Of a stretch of DNA of 64,000 nt, positions 52,711 to 62,738 are shown piece after piece; positions within the stretch are counted from its first letter, which is position 1; every line of letters starts with the position of its first letter. This DNA comes from Thalassobacter stenotrophicus. Its GTDB lineage: Bacteria; Pseudomonadota; Alphaproteobacteria; Rhodobacterales; Rhodobacteraceae. A model generated the notes under the pieces. It was not told where the DNA came from. It ran no database searches and saw only the letters and a list, made by a program, of their open reading frames with translations. A program made the position numbers and the translations under genes. The stretch spans positions 62,001 through 126,000 of the forward strand of contig NZ_CYRX01000011.1 in assembly GCF_001458315.1 (NCBI RefSeq). The letters are read 5' to 3'.

Positions 52711-52750
52711 GGCAGCGCCTGACCGAAATATTTGCCGATCAGGCGCTGCC
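52711..52750. terminator. Strong 12-base hairpin after sucB
   Basis: GGCAGCGCCTGA and TCAGGCGCTGCC are perfectly complementary with a 16-base loop, beginning ten bases past the sucB stop. On the sucB strand no T-run follows the stem; the T-run present lies on the other strand's 3' side and is the A-run after the sucB stop. It may be a 3' stabiliser or partial terminator that sets E1/E2 apart from lpd. Confidence 0.6.
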
Positions 52751-52759
52751 GCGTGTTTT

Positions 52760-54250
52760 TTAGAGATCCATCAGCAGGCGGCGCGGATCTTCGAGGGCTT
52801 CTTTGACGCGCACGAGGAAGGTCACAGCGCCTTTGCCGTCGACGATCCGGTGATCGTAGGACAGAGCCAGATACATCATCGGACGGATGACAATTTGACC
52901 ATCAACCACCACGGGGCGGTCTTGGATCTTGTGCATGCCGAGGATGCCCGATTGTGGCGGGTTCAGGATCGGCGAGGACATGAGCGAACCGTAGACGCCG
53001 CCGTTCGAGATCGTGAAGGTCCCGCCCTGCATTTCCGCCATGGACAGTTTGCCGTCACGGGCGCGTTTGCCCTTTTCTGCGATGGCTTTTTCGATCTCGG
53101 CGAAGGACATCTGGTCGGCGTCACGGATCACTGGCACCACAAGGCCCGTGGGTGTGCCCGCAGCGATGCCCATGTGCACGAACTTTTTGTACACGATGTC
53201 GGTGCCGTCGATCTCAGCGTTTACTTCGGGGACTTCTTTTAGGGCGTGACAGCACGCTTTGGTGAAGAACGACATAAAGCCCAGACGCGCGCCGTGTTTC
53301 TTCTCAAACAGGTCCTTGTATTCCTTGCGCAACGCCATCGACGCCGACATGTCGACCTCGTTGTATGTCGTCAGCATGGCGGCCGTGTTTTGGCTGTCTT
53401 TCAGGCGCTTGGCGATGGTTTGGCGCAGGCGGGTCATCTTGACCCGTTCTTCGCGGGCTGCATCATCGGCGGGTACGGGTGCGCGGGGGGCGGCGGGGGC
53501 CGCAGCCGCAGCTGGGGCCGCAGCAGCACTGGCAACAGCCGCCATCACGTCCTCTTTCATCACGCGGCCATCACGACCAGAGCCCTGAACCGAAGCAGGA
53601 TCAATGCCCTTTTCCGCCATGATTTTCTTGGCCGATGGTGCGTCCTCTACGTCCTTAGCACCGGAGGCCGCAGGCGCAGCAGCGGGCGCCGCCGCAGGGG
53701 CAGCAGCCGCACCAGCCGAGCCGCCGATCACAGCCAGCTTGGCAGTCGCATCCACAGTTGCCCCTTCGGGCGCGAGGATTTCGGACAGCACGCCAGCGGC
53801 AGGCGCGGGAACCTCGACCGAAACCTTGTCGGTTTCCAGCTCACAGAGCATTTCGTCTTGGGCAACAGTGTCGCCGACCTTTTTGAACCAAGTTGAGACA
53901 GTCGCCTCGGTCACGCTTTCGCCCAGCGTAGGCACCATCACATCCGTGGTGGCACCCGTATCAGCGGCGGCAGGGGCCGGGGCCGCCGCGACCGGTGCAG
54001 CGGTCGCTTCGCCACCGGCAGAAATGGTCGCCAACAGCGCGTCCACGCCAACGGTTTCACCCTCGGCGGCCACGATCTCGGCCATTGTGCCAGCAGCGGG
54101 CGCAGGCACTTCGACCGTCACCTTGTCGGTCTCCAGCTCGCACAACATCTCATCCACCGCGACCGCGTCGCCTGGCTTTTTGAACCATGTGGCCACGGTG
54201 GCCTCGGTAACGCTTTCGCCCAGTGTGGGCACTCGAACTTCAGTGGACAT
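52760..54250 (-). CDS. sucB: 2-Oxoglutarate dehydrogenase E2 (dihydrolipoyl succinyltransferase) with two lipoyl domains
   Basis: Core of the 2-oxoglutarate dehydrogenase complex, 496 residues. Two lipoyl domains with almost the same sequence stand in tandem (about residues 1-77 and 103-177); the lipoylated lysines are K43 and K142, each in LCELETDKV. Ala/Pro-rich linkers follow each, then the subunit-binding domain ([27 protein letters not shown], split as KIMAEKGID and GSGRDGRV) and the catalytic domain with SYDHRIVDG. One lipoyl domain is the common state. sucA lies 6 bases upstream. Confidence 0.95.
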   Translation of the reverse strand: MSTEVRVPTLGESVTEATVATWFKKPGDAVAVDEMLCELETDKVTVEVPAPAAGTMAEIVAAEGETVGVDALLATISAGGEATAAPVAAAPAPAAADTGATTDVMVPTLGESVTEATVSTWFKKVGDTVAQDEMLCELETDKVSVEVPAPAAGVLSEILAPEGATVDATAKLAVIGGSAGAAAAPAAAPAAAPAASGAKDVEDAPSAKKIMAEKGIDPASVQGSGRDGRVMKEDVMAAVASAAAAPAAAAAPAAPRAPVPADDAAREERVKMTRLRQTIAKRLKDSQNTAAMLTTYNEVDMSASMALRKEYKDLFEKKHGARLGFMSFFTKACCHALKEVPEVNAEIDGTDIVYKKFVHMGIAAGTPTGLVVPVIRDADQMSFAEIEKAIAEKGKRARDGKLSMAEMQGGTFTISNGGVYGSLMSSPILNPPQSGILGMHKIQDRPVVVDGQIVIRPMMYLALSYDHRIVDGKGAVTFLVRVKEALEDPRRLLMDL

Positions 54251-54256
54251 CTTCTA

Positions 54257-57214
54257 TTATCCTTTGATATCAAGCGCTTCGTTCACGAGCGCTGTTTGTT
54301 GTGCTTTGTGTTGGCTGGCAAGACCCGTCGCGGGCGAGGCCGAGGATGTCCGGCCCACATAGGTCGGACGTGTTTGCTTGGCCTTGATGCGGCTCAGGAC
54401 CCATTCGATGTTTGGCTCAATAAAGCTCCAAGCGCCTTGATTCTTGGGCTCTTCTTGGCACCAGACCATATCGGCGCCCTTGAACCGCTCCAGCTCTTTC
54501 ATGAGGGCCATCGCAGGGAAGGGGTAATACTGCTCAACGCGCAGGAGATACACGTCATCCAAACCGGCCGCGTCACGCGCCTCCAGCAGGTCGTAGTACA
54601 CTTTGCCCGAGCAGATCACGACGCGCTTGATCTTGGCGTCTGGCTTCAGCTTGGTATCGGAGTGACCCTTCTGCGCGTCATCCCACAACACCCGGTGGAA
54701 GCTGGACCCAGTGGTAAAGTCCTCCGCGTCGGACACGCATAGCTTGTGGCGTAGCAGCGACTTAGGCGTCATCAAAACCAGCGGCTTGCGGAAATCACGG
54801 TGCAGCTGACGGCGCAGAATGTGGAAATAGTTCGACGGGGTCGTACAGTTCGCAACAATCCAGTTGTCCTGCCCACACATGGTCAGGAACCGTTCAAGCC
54901 GCGCGGACGAGTGCTCGGGGCCCTGCCCCTCAAACCCGTGTGGCAACAAGCACACCAGACCCGACATCCGCAGCCACTTCGATTCACCCGAGGACACGAA
55001 CTGATCGAACATAATTTGCGCGCCGTTGGCGAAATCACCGAACTGGGCTTCCCACATGGTCAGCGCGTTCGGCTCGGCCAACGAGTAGCCATATTCAAAG
55101 CCCAACACCGCGTATTCCGACAGCGCACTGTCGATCACTTCGTACTGCGCCTGACCCTCACGGATGTTGTTGAGGGGGTAAAACCGCTCTTCAGTTTCTT
55201 GGTTCACCAGACCCGAATGCCGCTGCGAGAACGTGCCACGCGTACTGTCCTGCCCCGACAGGCGGACCTTGTAGCCCTCCGTCAGGAGCGAGCCAAACGC
55301 CAATGCCTCGGCAGTGGCCCAATCAAAACCCTCACCGGTTTCGACCATCTTGGCCTTGCCTTCCAGCAGCCGCTGAACCGTTTTGTGCAGCGGATAACCC
55401 TCAGGCGCGCGGGCCAAAGCGTTGCCAACCTCGGCCAACGTCTCAGGCTTGATCGCTGTGTCGCCGCGGACATAGTCCTCTTTATTGCGATCCAGATGCG
55501 ACCAACGCCCGTCCAGCCAATCGGCCTTGTTGGGCTTATAGTCTTTGCCGATCTCGAACTCTTCGTTGAGGTGCGCTTGGAACGCGGCCTTCATGTCCTC
55601 GATCTCACCCTCGGGGATCAAGCCATCCTTAACCAGACGTTCGGTATACAGCGTCAGGGTCGTTTTGTGCTTCTTGATCCGCTTGTACATCAGCGGGTTG
55701 GTGAACATGGGCTCATCGCCCTCGTTGTGACCAAACCGGCGGTAGCAGAAAATGTCGATCACGACGTCCTTGCCGAACTTTTGACGGAACTCAGTGGCGA
55801 CCTTGGCGGCGTGCACCACGGCCTCGGGGTCGTCGCCATTCACGTGGAAAATTGGGGCCTCAACCACCAGCGCGTTATCCGTGGGATACGGGCTAGAGCG
55901 CGAGAAGTGCGGCGCCGTTGTAAAGCCGATCTGGTTGTTCACAACGATATGCATCGTGCCGCCGGTTTTGTGCCCGCGCAGACCCGACAGAGCAAAACAC
56001 TCGGCCACAACACCCTGACCAGCAAACGCCGCGTCACCGTGCAACAGGATCGGCATCACGGCCGTGCGTTCCGTGTCGCCCAACTGATCCTGCTTGGCGC
56101 GGACTTTGCCCAAAACGACGGGGTTCACCGCCTCTAGGTGCGAGGGGTTCGCCGTCAGCGACAGGTGAACAGGGTGGCCGTCAAATTCCCGGTCGCTCGA
56201 CGCGCCGAGGTGGTATTTCACATCGCCCGAACCATCCACGTCCTCTGGCTTGAACGATCCGCCCTGAAATTCGTTGAAAATCGCGCGGTAGGGTTTGGCC
56301 ATCACATTGGCGAGCACTGACAAACGGCCCCGGTGCGGCATCCCGATGACGATTTCCTTCAGCCCAAGGTTACCGCCGCGCTTGATGATCTGCTCCATCG
56401 CAGGGATCAGGCTTTCGCCACCATCCAGACCAAACCGCTTGGTGCCCATGTACTTCACATGGAGGAATTTCTCGAAACCCTCGGCCTCAACCATTTTGTT
56501 GAGGATCGCCTTCCGGCCTTCGCGGGTGAACGCGATCTCTTTGCCCAAACCCTCGATCCGCTCCTTCAGCCAGCCGGCCTCTTCGGGGTTCGAGATGTGC
56601 ATGTATTGCAGCGCAAAAGTCCCGCAATAGGTCCGCTTCACGATCGCCATGATCTCTCGCATGGTGGCGACTTGCAGCCCCAGCACTTGGTCGATGAAAA
56701 TCGGGCGGTCCATGTCGGCTTCGGTAAAGCCATAGGACTTGGGATCCAGCTCTGGGTGGGGGGTCTGGTCCCGCATCCCCAGAGGGTCAAGGTCAGCCAC
56801 AAGGTGACCCCGAATACGATAGGCACGGATGATCATCAGCGCGCGGATCGAGTCAAGCACAGCACGTTTGATCTGCTCGTCCGAGACCTCAACACCGGTC
56901 GCGGCGGCCTTGGCCTTGATCTTGTCACCAGCACCTTTGACCTCAGGGGCCGGGGCCCATTCACCGGTCAATGCGGCGGTCCAATCGTCGGTGGGCTGCG
57001 GCGGCCAGTCGGCGCGCGCCCAGCTTGGCCCCTCTGCTTCGCGCTTAACAGAGACCTCGTCGTCCCCCATCGCCCGGAAAAACGCTTGCCACGATTCGTC
57101 CACTGCTGCCGGGTCGTTGGCGTAACGCGCGTACATCTGTTCCAGATATTCCGCGTTGTGGCCCTGCATAAAGCTAGAGGCGTGGAACTGGTCGTTGGAG
57201 GAGTGTTCGGTCAT
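54257..57214 (-). CDS. sucA: 2-Oxoglutarate dehydrogenase E1 component
   Basis: Thiamine-diphosphate-dependent decarboxylase that transfers the succinyl group to the lipoyl domains of SucB. The 985-residue protein is of normal length. Seen: YARYANDPAAVDESWQAFF near the N-terminus, IGMPHRGRLSVLANV, the HGDAAFAGQGVVAE thiamine-binding block, YRRFGHNEGDEP and SGQDSTRGTFSQRH. GAGGT lies eight bases before the ATG. A secreted unknown protein gene separates it from sucD. Confidence 0.96.
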   Translation of the reverse strand: MTEHSSNDQFHASSFMQGHNAEYLEQMYARYANDPAAVDESWQAFFRAMGDDEVSVKREAEGPSWARADWPPQPTDDWTAALTGEWAPAPEVKGAGDKIKAKAAATGVEVSDEQIKRAVLDSIRALMIIRAYRIRGHLVADLDPLGMRDQTPHPELDPKSYGFTEADMDRPIFIDQVLGLQVATMREIMAIVKRTYCGTFALQYMHISNPEEAGWLKERIEGLGKEIAFTREGRKAILNKMVEAEGFEKFLHVKYMGTKRFGLDGGESLIPAMEQIIKRGGNLGLKEIVIGMPHRGRLSVLANVMAKPYRAIFNEFQGGSFKPEDVDGSGDVKYHLGASSDREFDGHPVHLSLTANPSHLEAVNPVVLGKVRAKQDQLGDTERTAVMPILLHGDAAFAGQGVVAECFALSGLRGHKTGGTMHIVVNNQIGFTTAPHFSRSSPYPTDNALVVEAPIFHVNGDDPEAVVHAAKVATEFRQKFGKDVVIDIFCYRRFGHNEGDEPMFTNPLMYKRIKKHKTTLTLYTERLVKDGLIPEGEIEDMKAAFQAHLNEEFEIGKDYKPNKADWLDGRWSHLDRNKEDYVRGDTAIKPETLAEVGNALARAPEGYPLHKTVQRLLEGKAKMVETGEGFDWATAEALAFGSLLTEGYKVRLSGQDSTRGTFSQRHSGLVNQETEERFYPLNNIREGQAQYEVIDSALSEYAVLGFEYGYSLAEPNALTMWEAQFGDFANGAQIMFDQFVSSGESKWLRMSGLVCLLPHGFEGQGPEHSSARLERFLTMCGQDNWIVANCTTPSNYFHILRRQLHRDFRKPLVLMTPKSLLRHKLCVSDAEDFTTGSSFHRVLWDDAQKGHSDTKLKPDAKIKRVVICSGKVYYDLLEARDAAGLDDVYLLRVEQYYPFPAMALMKELERFKGADMVWCQEEPKNQGAWSFIEPNIEWVLSRIKAKQTRPTYVGRTSSASPATGLASQHKAQQTALVNEALDIKG

Positions 57215-57278
57215 TGGGACACCTCATTTGGGTTGGGACCGTAAGCTGTAAACTCAGGAGGGAGGGAGGGCTGACTGC

Positions 57279-57869
57279 TCATTGCGCCCCCTCCACGAAA
57301 AACTCATGCCGGATGTTCACCACGACTTCGGGCGGCGTCGCATCGGGCAATTCCGCGCGAATGGCGGCTTGGTTGTAGTGAAAGCGGTATACGGACAGGC
57401 CCGGATTATCGGCGTCCACACGGACGTCGGTGTGGGTGCCAAATCCTGTCTGTGGTGCGCGGGCGGACGGGTCATCCATCGCCACACGGCATTGCACAGA
57501 GGTGATCGTATCTGCGGGGCGTTGCCAGCTGGCCAACATCACGGCCGCGCCATTGACCAACACCCGCGTCTGGGATGTGGGCAGCGCCTTAAGCCGTCCG
57601 TAGTTGGCCGCGGCCATGCGCTGTGCGTCTAGCACCTCGCGCAGGGTCGCGCCGCCCATGTCGCCGCCCAAATAGGCGACGGCGTTGATCCACATCAGGC
57701 GCTCAACCATATCGGTCTGCGGCGCGCTCCAGCCCTGAGCTTCCAGCGCGCCGTAGAATTTTTCAGCCTCTTCGAACGGTTCGGCACAGGGTTCCAGCCC
57801 CTGCGCCACGGCAGGAGAGGAAAGCACAACACACAACACAGTCGCGCGTATCAGCCCTTCCAGTCCCAT
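57279..57869 (-). CDS. Secreted protein of unknown function within the suc operon
   Basis: A 196-residue predicted periplasmic protein with a signal peptide (about 1-22, ending PAVAQ) and two early Cys/Pro-rich residues. I recognise no domain. The sequence has a conserved-looking C-terminal strand pattern (VVVNIRHEFFVEG). It sits between sucD (29 bases) and sucA (64 bases) on the same strand, so it is very likely transcribed with the TCA-cycle genes although its product leaves the cytoplasm. Confidence 0.75.
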   Translation of the reverse strand: MGLEGLIRATVLCVVLSSPAVAQGLEPCAEPFEEAEKFYGALEAQGWSAPQTDMVERLMWINAVAYLGGDMGGATLREVLDAQRMAAANYGRLKALPTSQTRVLVNGAAVMLASWQRPADTITSVQCRVAMDDPSARAPQTGFGTHTDVRVDADNPGLSVYRFHYNQAAIRAELPDATPPEVVVNIRHEFFVEGAQ

Positions 57870-57898
57870 GTTGTTCCTCCCCGTTCTCCAGGCGGCGA

Positions 57899-58786
57899 TT
57901 AACCAGCGGCAATCGCTTCCTGAACGGCTTCACCCAGCGTTGCAGGGCTTTCGGCCACAACGATGCCAGCAGACTTCATCGCTTCGATCTTGCTTTCGGC
58001 GTCGCCTTTGCCGCCTGCAACAATCGCGCCAGCGTGACCCATGCGGCGGCCCGGAGGCGCCGTGCGGCCAGCAATGAAACCAGCTGTTGGCTTCCAACGG
58101 CCCTTTTTGCGCTGCTCGGCAAGGAATTCAGCGGCTTCTTCTTCAGCGGAGCCCCCGATTTCACCGATCATGATGATCGAATGCGTCTCATCATCGTCAA
58201 GGAACATGTCCAGCACGTCGATGTGCTCGGTGCCTTTGATGGGGTCGCCGCCGATGCCAACAGCCGAAGACTGGCCAAGGCCCAGATCGGATGTCTGCTT
58301 GACCGCTTCATAGGTCAGCGTGCCCGAACGGGACACAACACCAACCGACCCGCGGCGGTGAATGTGACCGGGCATGATGCCGATTTTGCAAGCGTCAGGC
58401 GTGATCACGCCGGGGCAGTTTGGCCCGATCAGACGCGAGGAAGTGCCCTCAAGGGCGCGCTGCACGCGCATCATGTCCAGAACCGGGATGCCCTCGGTGA
58501 TGCAGACAATCAGTTCCATCTCAGCGTCAATCGCCTCAAGTATACTGTCAGCCGCAAAGGGGGGCGGCACGTAGATCACGGTCGCGTTGGCTTCGGTGAC
58601 GTGCTTGGCCTCATGGACCGAGTTGAACACAGGCAGGTCAAGGTGCGTCTGACCGCCCTTGCCCGGCGTCACGCCGCCCACCATTTTCGTGCCATAGGCA
58701 ATCGCCTGCTCAGAGTGGAATGTCCCCTGCGAGCCAGTGAAACCCTGACAAATGACTTTGGTATTTTCGTTTACGAGAACTGCCAT
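57899..58786 (-). CDS. sucD: Succinyl-CoA synthetase subunit alpha
   Basis: ADP/GDP-forming succinyl-CoA ligase alpha chain, 295 residues. Seen: [22 protein letters not shown] (CoA-binding start), [22 protein letters not shown], and the phosphorylated histidine in [13 protein letters not shown]. It lies 5 bases after sucC, the normal arrangement for the two subunits. Confidence 0.97.
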   Translation of the reverse strand: MAVLVNENTKVICQGFTGSQGTFHSEQAIAYGTKMVGGVTPGKGGQTHLDLPVFNSVHEAKHVTEANATVIYVPPPFAADSILEAIDAEMELIVCITEGIPVLDMMRVQRALEGTSSRLIGPNCPGVITPDACKIGIMPGHIHRRGSVGVVSRSGTLTYEAVKQTSDLGLGQSSAVGIGGDPIKGTEHIDVLDMFLDDDETHSIIMIGEIGGSAEEEAAEFLAEQRKKGRWKPTAGFIAGRTAPPGRRMGHAGAIVAGGKGDAESKIEAMKSAGIVVAESPATLGEAVQEAIAAG

Positions 58787-58791
58787 CGGTC

Positions 58792-59985
58792 TTATCCCTT
58801 CACCGCTTTGACGATTTTCTGCGCACCGTCTTTCAGGTTGTCTGCAGCGATCACGTTCAGGCCGGAGGTATTGATGATCTCCTTGCCTTGCTCCACGTTT
58901 GTGCCCTCAAGGCGCACAACGAGGGGCACTTGAAGACCGACCTCTTTGACAGCCGTCACAACGCCCTCAGCGATCACGTCACAGCGCATGATGCCGCCAA
59001 AGATGTTCACAAGGATGCCCTTCACGTTGGGGTCCGATGTGATGATCTTGAACGCTTCGGTCACTTTCTCAGTGGTGGCACCGCCGCCCACGTCAAGGAA
59101 GTTTGCAGGCTCAGCGCCGTACAGCTTGATGATGTCCATCGTGGCCATCGCAAGACCCGCACCGTTCACCATGCACCCGATTTCACCGTCCAGAGCGATG
59201 TAGTTCAGGTCAAACTTGGAGGCCGCCAATTCCTTGGGGTCCTCTTCGGTTTCGTCGCGCAGAGCGGCGATGTCAGCGTGGCGGTAGACCGCGTTGCCGT
59301 CAAAACCCATCTTCGCGTCCAGACACTTCAGGTCGCCCTTGTCGGTCACGATCAGCGGGTTGATCTCCAGCATCTCCATGTCTTTTTCGACAAAGCACTG
59401 GTACAACTGGCCCATCAACTTCACGCATTGTTTTACCTGCGCGCCGGTCAGCCCAAGCGCAAACGCGATGCGGCGACCGTGGAAGCCTTGGTAACCCGTG
59501 GCCGGATCAACAGAGAAGCTGAGGATTTTTTCAGGCGTGCTTTCCGCCACTTCTTCGATGTCCATACCGCCTTCGGTCGAACACACAAAGCTGACGCGCG
59601 ATGTCTGACGATCCACCAGCAGAGCAAGGTAAAGTTCGGTCTCAATCCCGGAACCGTCCTCGATGTAGATACGGTTCACAACCTTACCAGCGGGGCCGGT
59701 TTGGTGCGTGACTAGCGTCCGGCCGAGCATTTTCTTCGCTTCGTCCGCAGCTTCTTCCACCGATTTGGCAAGGCGCACACCGCCCTTTTCGCCTGCGTCA
59801 GCTTCCTTGAAGGAACCTTTGCCGCGGCCACCAGCGTGGATTTGTGCTTTTACAACCCACAGGGGTCCGTCCATTTCGCCCGCAGCGGTTTTGGCGTCTT
59901 CTGCCTTCAAAACCACGCGTCCGTCCGAGACCGGAGCGCCGTAGGAGCGAAGAAGGGCCTTCGCCTGGTATTCATGGATGTTCAT
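58792..59985 (-). CDS. sucC: Succinyl-CoA synthetase subunit beta
   Basis: Beta chain of succinyl-CoA ligase with an ATP-grasp domain, 397 residues. It starts [16 protein letters not shown], the universal SucC opening, and has [26 protein letters not shown] and [18 protein letters not shown] 59985 is firmly set by the MNIHEYQ start; the frame to 60054 is upstream leader. First gene of sucC-sucD-orf-sucA-sucB; its 230-base leader carries paired operator-like repeats. Confidence 0.97.
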   Translation of the reverse strand: MNIHEYQAKALLRSYGAPVSDGRVVLKAEDAKTAAGEMDGPLWVVKAQIHAGGRGKGSFKEADAGEKGGVRLAKSVEEAADEAKKMLGRTLVTHQTGPAGKVVNRIYIEDGSGIETELYLALLVDRQTSRVSFVCSTEGGMDIEEVAESTPEKILSFSVDPATGYQGFHGRRIAFALGLTGAQVKQCVKLMGQLYQCFVEKDMEMLEINPLIVTDKGDLKCLDAKMGFDGNAVYRHADIAALRDETEEDPKELAASKFDLNYIALDGEIGCMVNGAGLAMATMDIIKLYGAEPANFLDVGGGATTEKVTEAFKIITSDPNVKGILVNIFGGIMRCDVIAEGVVTAVKEVGLQVPLVVRLEGTNVEQGKEIINTSGLNVIAADNLKDGAQKIVKAVKG

Positions 59986-60091
59986 GAAACTGTCCCATAT
60001 TGCTTGTTGTTGACGCTTGGTCTGACACAGCCAATTAACCCTGCAAAACGCCATAACGCCGCAGCAGTGGTATTTCCCCTAAAAAACCCAC

Positions 60092-60128
60092 ATTTGTGAT
60101 CACACCGCAAAAAAGTGTGATCACAAAT
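60092..60128. promoter_or_regulatory. Twin palindromic operator upstream of sucC
   Basis: A perfect 14-base inverted repeat (ATTTGTGATCACAC / GTGTGATCACAAAT) with a nine-base spacer. Each arm itself contains the same ten-base palindrome TGTGATCACA (60095-60104 and 60116-60125). The two palindrome centres are 21 bp apart, two helical turns, on the same face of DNA. It is 107 bases upstream of the sucC start, well placed for a dimeric regulator binding in pairs. Which regulator is unknown. Confidence 0.75.
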
Positions 60129-60131
60129 TCG

Positions 60132-60147
60132 GCATACAGCAGTATGC
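60132..60147. repeat. Small inverted repeat between operator and terminator
   Basis: GCATAC and GTATGC with a four-base spacer AGCA, placed four bases from the TGTGATCACA pair and 19 bases from the mdh terminator. It could be a further protein-binding site. Confidence 0.4.
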
Positions 60148-60165
60148 AATTTCGCAAAGCGCAAC

Positions 60166-60193
60166 AAAAAAGGGTGCTCCCGAAGGAACACCC
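60166..60193 (-). terminator. Rho-independent terminator after mdh
   Basis: On the minus strand GGGTGTTCC-TTCG-GGAGCACCC followed by TTTTTT: a nine-pair stem with one G-U pair closed by a UUCG tetraloop. It begins 26 bases past the mdh stop and is the cleanest intrinsic terminator in the window. It separates mdh transcription from the sucC operon. Confidence 0.9.
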
Positions 60194-60218
60194 AATGCTC
60201 AACTCGTAGGTGAGTCGC

Positions 60219-61229
<1,011 letters not shown>

Positions 61230-61368
61230 TCAACTAACGCGGCGCAAGACTGTGCCAGCGCGGCAGAAAGCCTCGCTTAACCGATGGGATGCGCGGTAAA
61301 TAGCGCCTAAACACGTGCTATAGCCCGCTGTCTCCAGCACAATTTGTTAACCATCTAATTCGGCCAGC

Positions 61369-62124
61369 ATGATCACCTTCGACCTCACATTTTTCGCCCT
61401 CGCGATCCCTGCGATCATCTTTGCCGCAATATCCAAGAGCGGTTTTGGCTCCGGCGCTGCCTTTGCTGCGACACCGATTCTCGCCCTTGTGCTGGACCCA
61501 GCGGTAGCCTTGGGCGTGGTGCTACCGTTGCTCATGTTGGTGGATATATCATCGCTCAAACCCTATTGGGCAAAATGGCACGCACCCTCCGCCGCAGCCT
61601 TATGTATCGGTGCAATTCCGGGCGTGGCCCTAGCGATTTGGCTCTATCAAATCGCTGATCCGAACATACTGCGCCTCTTGATCGGGGCAATTTCCATCGG
61701 CTTTGTCGCGTTTCAATTGGCCCGCGCCCGCGGCTTCATCCGCATCGCACCCCAACCTTTTCGCCCCGCACTTGGCGCCGCATTCGGCGTGATCGCGGGC
61801 TTCACCAGTTTTGTCAGCCACGCGGGTGGCCCACCCGCTGCAATCTTTCTGCTCTCACAAAACCTCAGCAAGACCACGTTTCAAGCAACAACAGTCATCA
61901 CCTTTTGGATCATTAACATCCTCAAGGCCGTGCCCTACGCATTTCTCGGTGTCTTTACGGCAGAAACCCTGCTTGCAGGGGTGTATCTTGCACCTTTTGC
62001 ATTGCTGGGCACTTGGCTCGGGGTCAAGGCGCACCGCCTCATCCCAGAGCGTCTGTTCTTTGCAGTAACTTACGTTTTGCTAACCTGCACGGGCAGCAAA
62101 CTGATCTATGACGCACTTGCCTAG
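61369..62124 (+). CDS. TauE/SafE (TSUP) family permease
   Basis: A 251-residue inner-membrane protein with about eight hydrophobic segments and the TSUP signatures SKSGFGSGAAFAATPILAL near the N-terminus and GFTSFVSHAGGPPAAIFLL in the middle. The family exports sulphite, sulphoacetate or similar anions; the substrate here is unknown. It is divergent from mdh (187 bases) and shares its TAG stop with the next convergent gene in one CTAG. Confidence 0.88.
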   Translation: MITFDLTFFALAIPAIIFAAISKSGFGSGAAFAATPILALVLDPAVALGVVLPLLMLVDISSLKPYWAKWHAPSAAALCIGAIPGVALAIWLYQIADPNILRLLIGAISIGFVAFQLARARGFIRIAPQPFRPALGAAFGVIAGFTSFVSHAGGPPAAIFLLSQNLSKTTFQATTVITFWIINILKAVPYAFLGVFTAETLLAGVYLAPFALLGTWLGVKAHRLIPERLFFAVTYVLLTCTGSKLIYDALA

Positions 62125-62423
62125 GCGTCGTCAGATGCCTGAAGCGGGTCAATCGTGTCCTCATAGGACTGGCCAGACGCCACAAGACACATCCGCCCAT
62201 CTGGCATCGTCACCGTAATCGTCCAAGACCCGGTATCATCCGAGGCAAACACCTCAACCACACCGTTATTCGCCCCCAGTCCAAGACTGCGACGCGTTTC
62301 ACCAAACTTTTCCGACAAACGGCTCAAAACCGTGTCACGCTTTCCACAAACTTCGGCAGCCGCCGGCAAAGAGGACCACACGGTCACCCCGATCAAAGCT
62401 GCTGTAAAAATAGATGTCTTCAT
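62121..62423 (-). CDS. Small secreted protein, unknown
   Basis: A 100-residue predicted periplasmic protein with a signal peptide (residues about 1-23, ending AAAEV) and two cysteines (near 26 and 79) that could form a disulphide. The domain resembles no family I can name. The leader carries a direct repeat AAGGTTAG-GT-AAGGTTAG that includes its ribosome-binding site. The stop overlaps that of the TauE-type gene. Confidence 0.65.
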   Translation of the reverse strand: MKTSIFTAALIGVTVWSSLPAAAEVCGKRDTVLSRLSEKFGETRRSLGLGANNGVVEVFASDDTGSWTITVTMPDGRMCLVASGQSYEDTIDPLQASDDA

Positions 62424-62738
62424 GGTCTAACCTTACCTAACCTTCGTGTGTGAAGGAGAGCTGACAAACGCCGGGATCGCTGGGACAAATCCGGCCTACG
62501 CCAAACTCTCCCCTGTGTTGGTGGCCGTTTCCCCAACAAGCGAGGCCGACCCTTCTGATGCAGCCAACCTGAGCTAAACTGCTTAGAAAAAAGTTAAGCT
62601 CGCGCATTTTCTCGCCTAGCGTGTGTTTTTCCGGCGCCAAGCCAACCCTCACGCAACAAAACGTCCCAAATACACGTTCCGACTTGCGTCATATTACCAG
62701 CCGTGCAAAACCATGCCGCAGCGCAGAAGGATTTGACC
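62424..62738. other. Intergenic region before the malyl-CoA thioesterase-like gene
   Basis: About 315 bases between divergent genes. I see the tandem CTAACCTT repeat at 62427-62444, promoters that cannot be placed exactly, and the GAAGG ribosome-binding site of the next gene at about 62726. No RNA gene or coding region is convincing here; the minus-strand frame at 62437-62652 has no recognisable features. Confidence 0.45.

Noticed and set aside
53246-54362. Plus-strand frames antisense to sucB
   Set aside because: Ala-rich linkers and repeated lipoyl domains of sucB produce long Ser/Arg/Thr-rich shadows; no independent support.
54800-56137. Plus-strand open frame of 445 codons antisense to sucA
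   Set aside because: GC-rich codon bias of sucA leaves the opposite frame open; the translation is Arg/His/Gln-rich, shows no domain, and sucA motifs on the other strand are complete.
58034-59715. Two plus-strand frames of about 275-300 codons antisense to sucD and sucC
   Set aside because: Both are covered by full-length succinyl-CoA synthetase genes on the minus strand with all motifs.
62437-62652. Minus-strand frame of 71 codons upstream of the small secreted protein
   Set aside because: No domain, weak start context; treated as non-coding leader.
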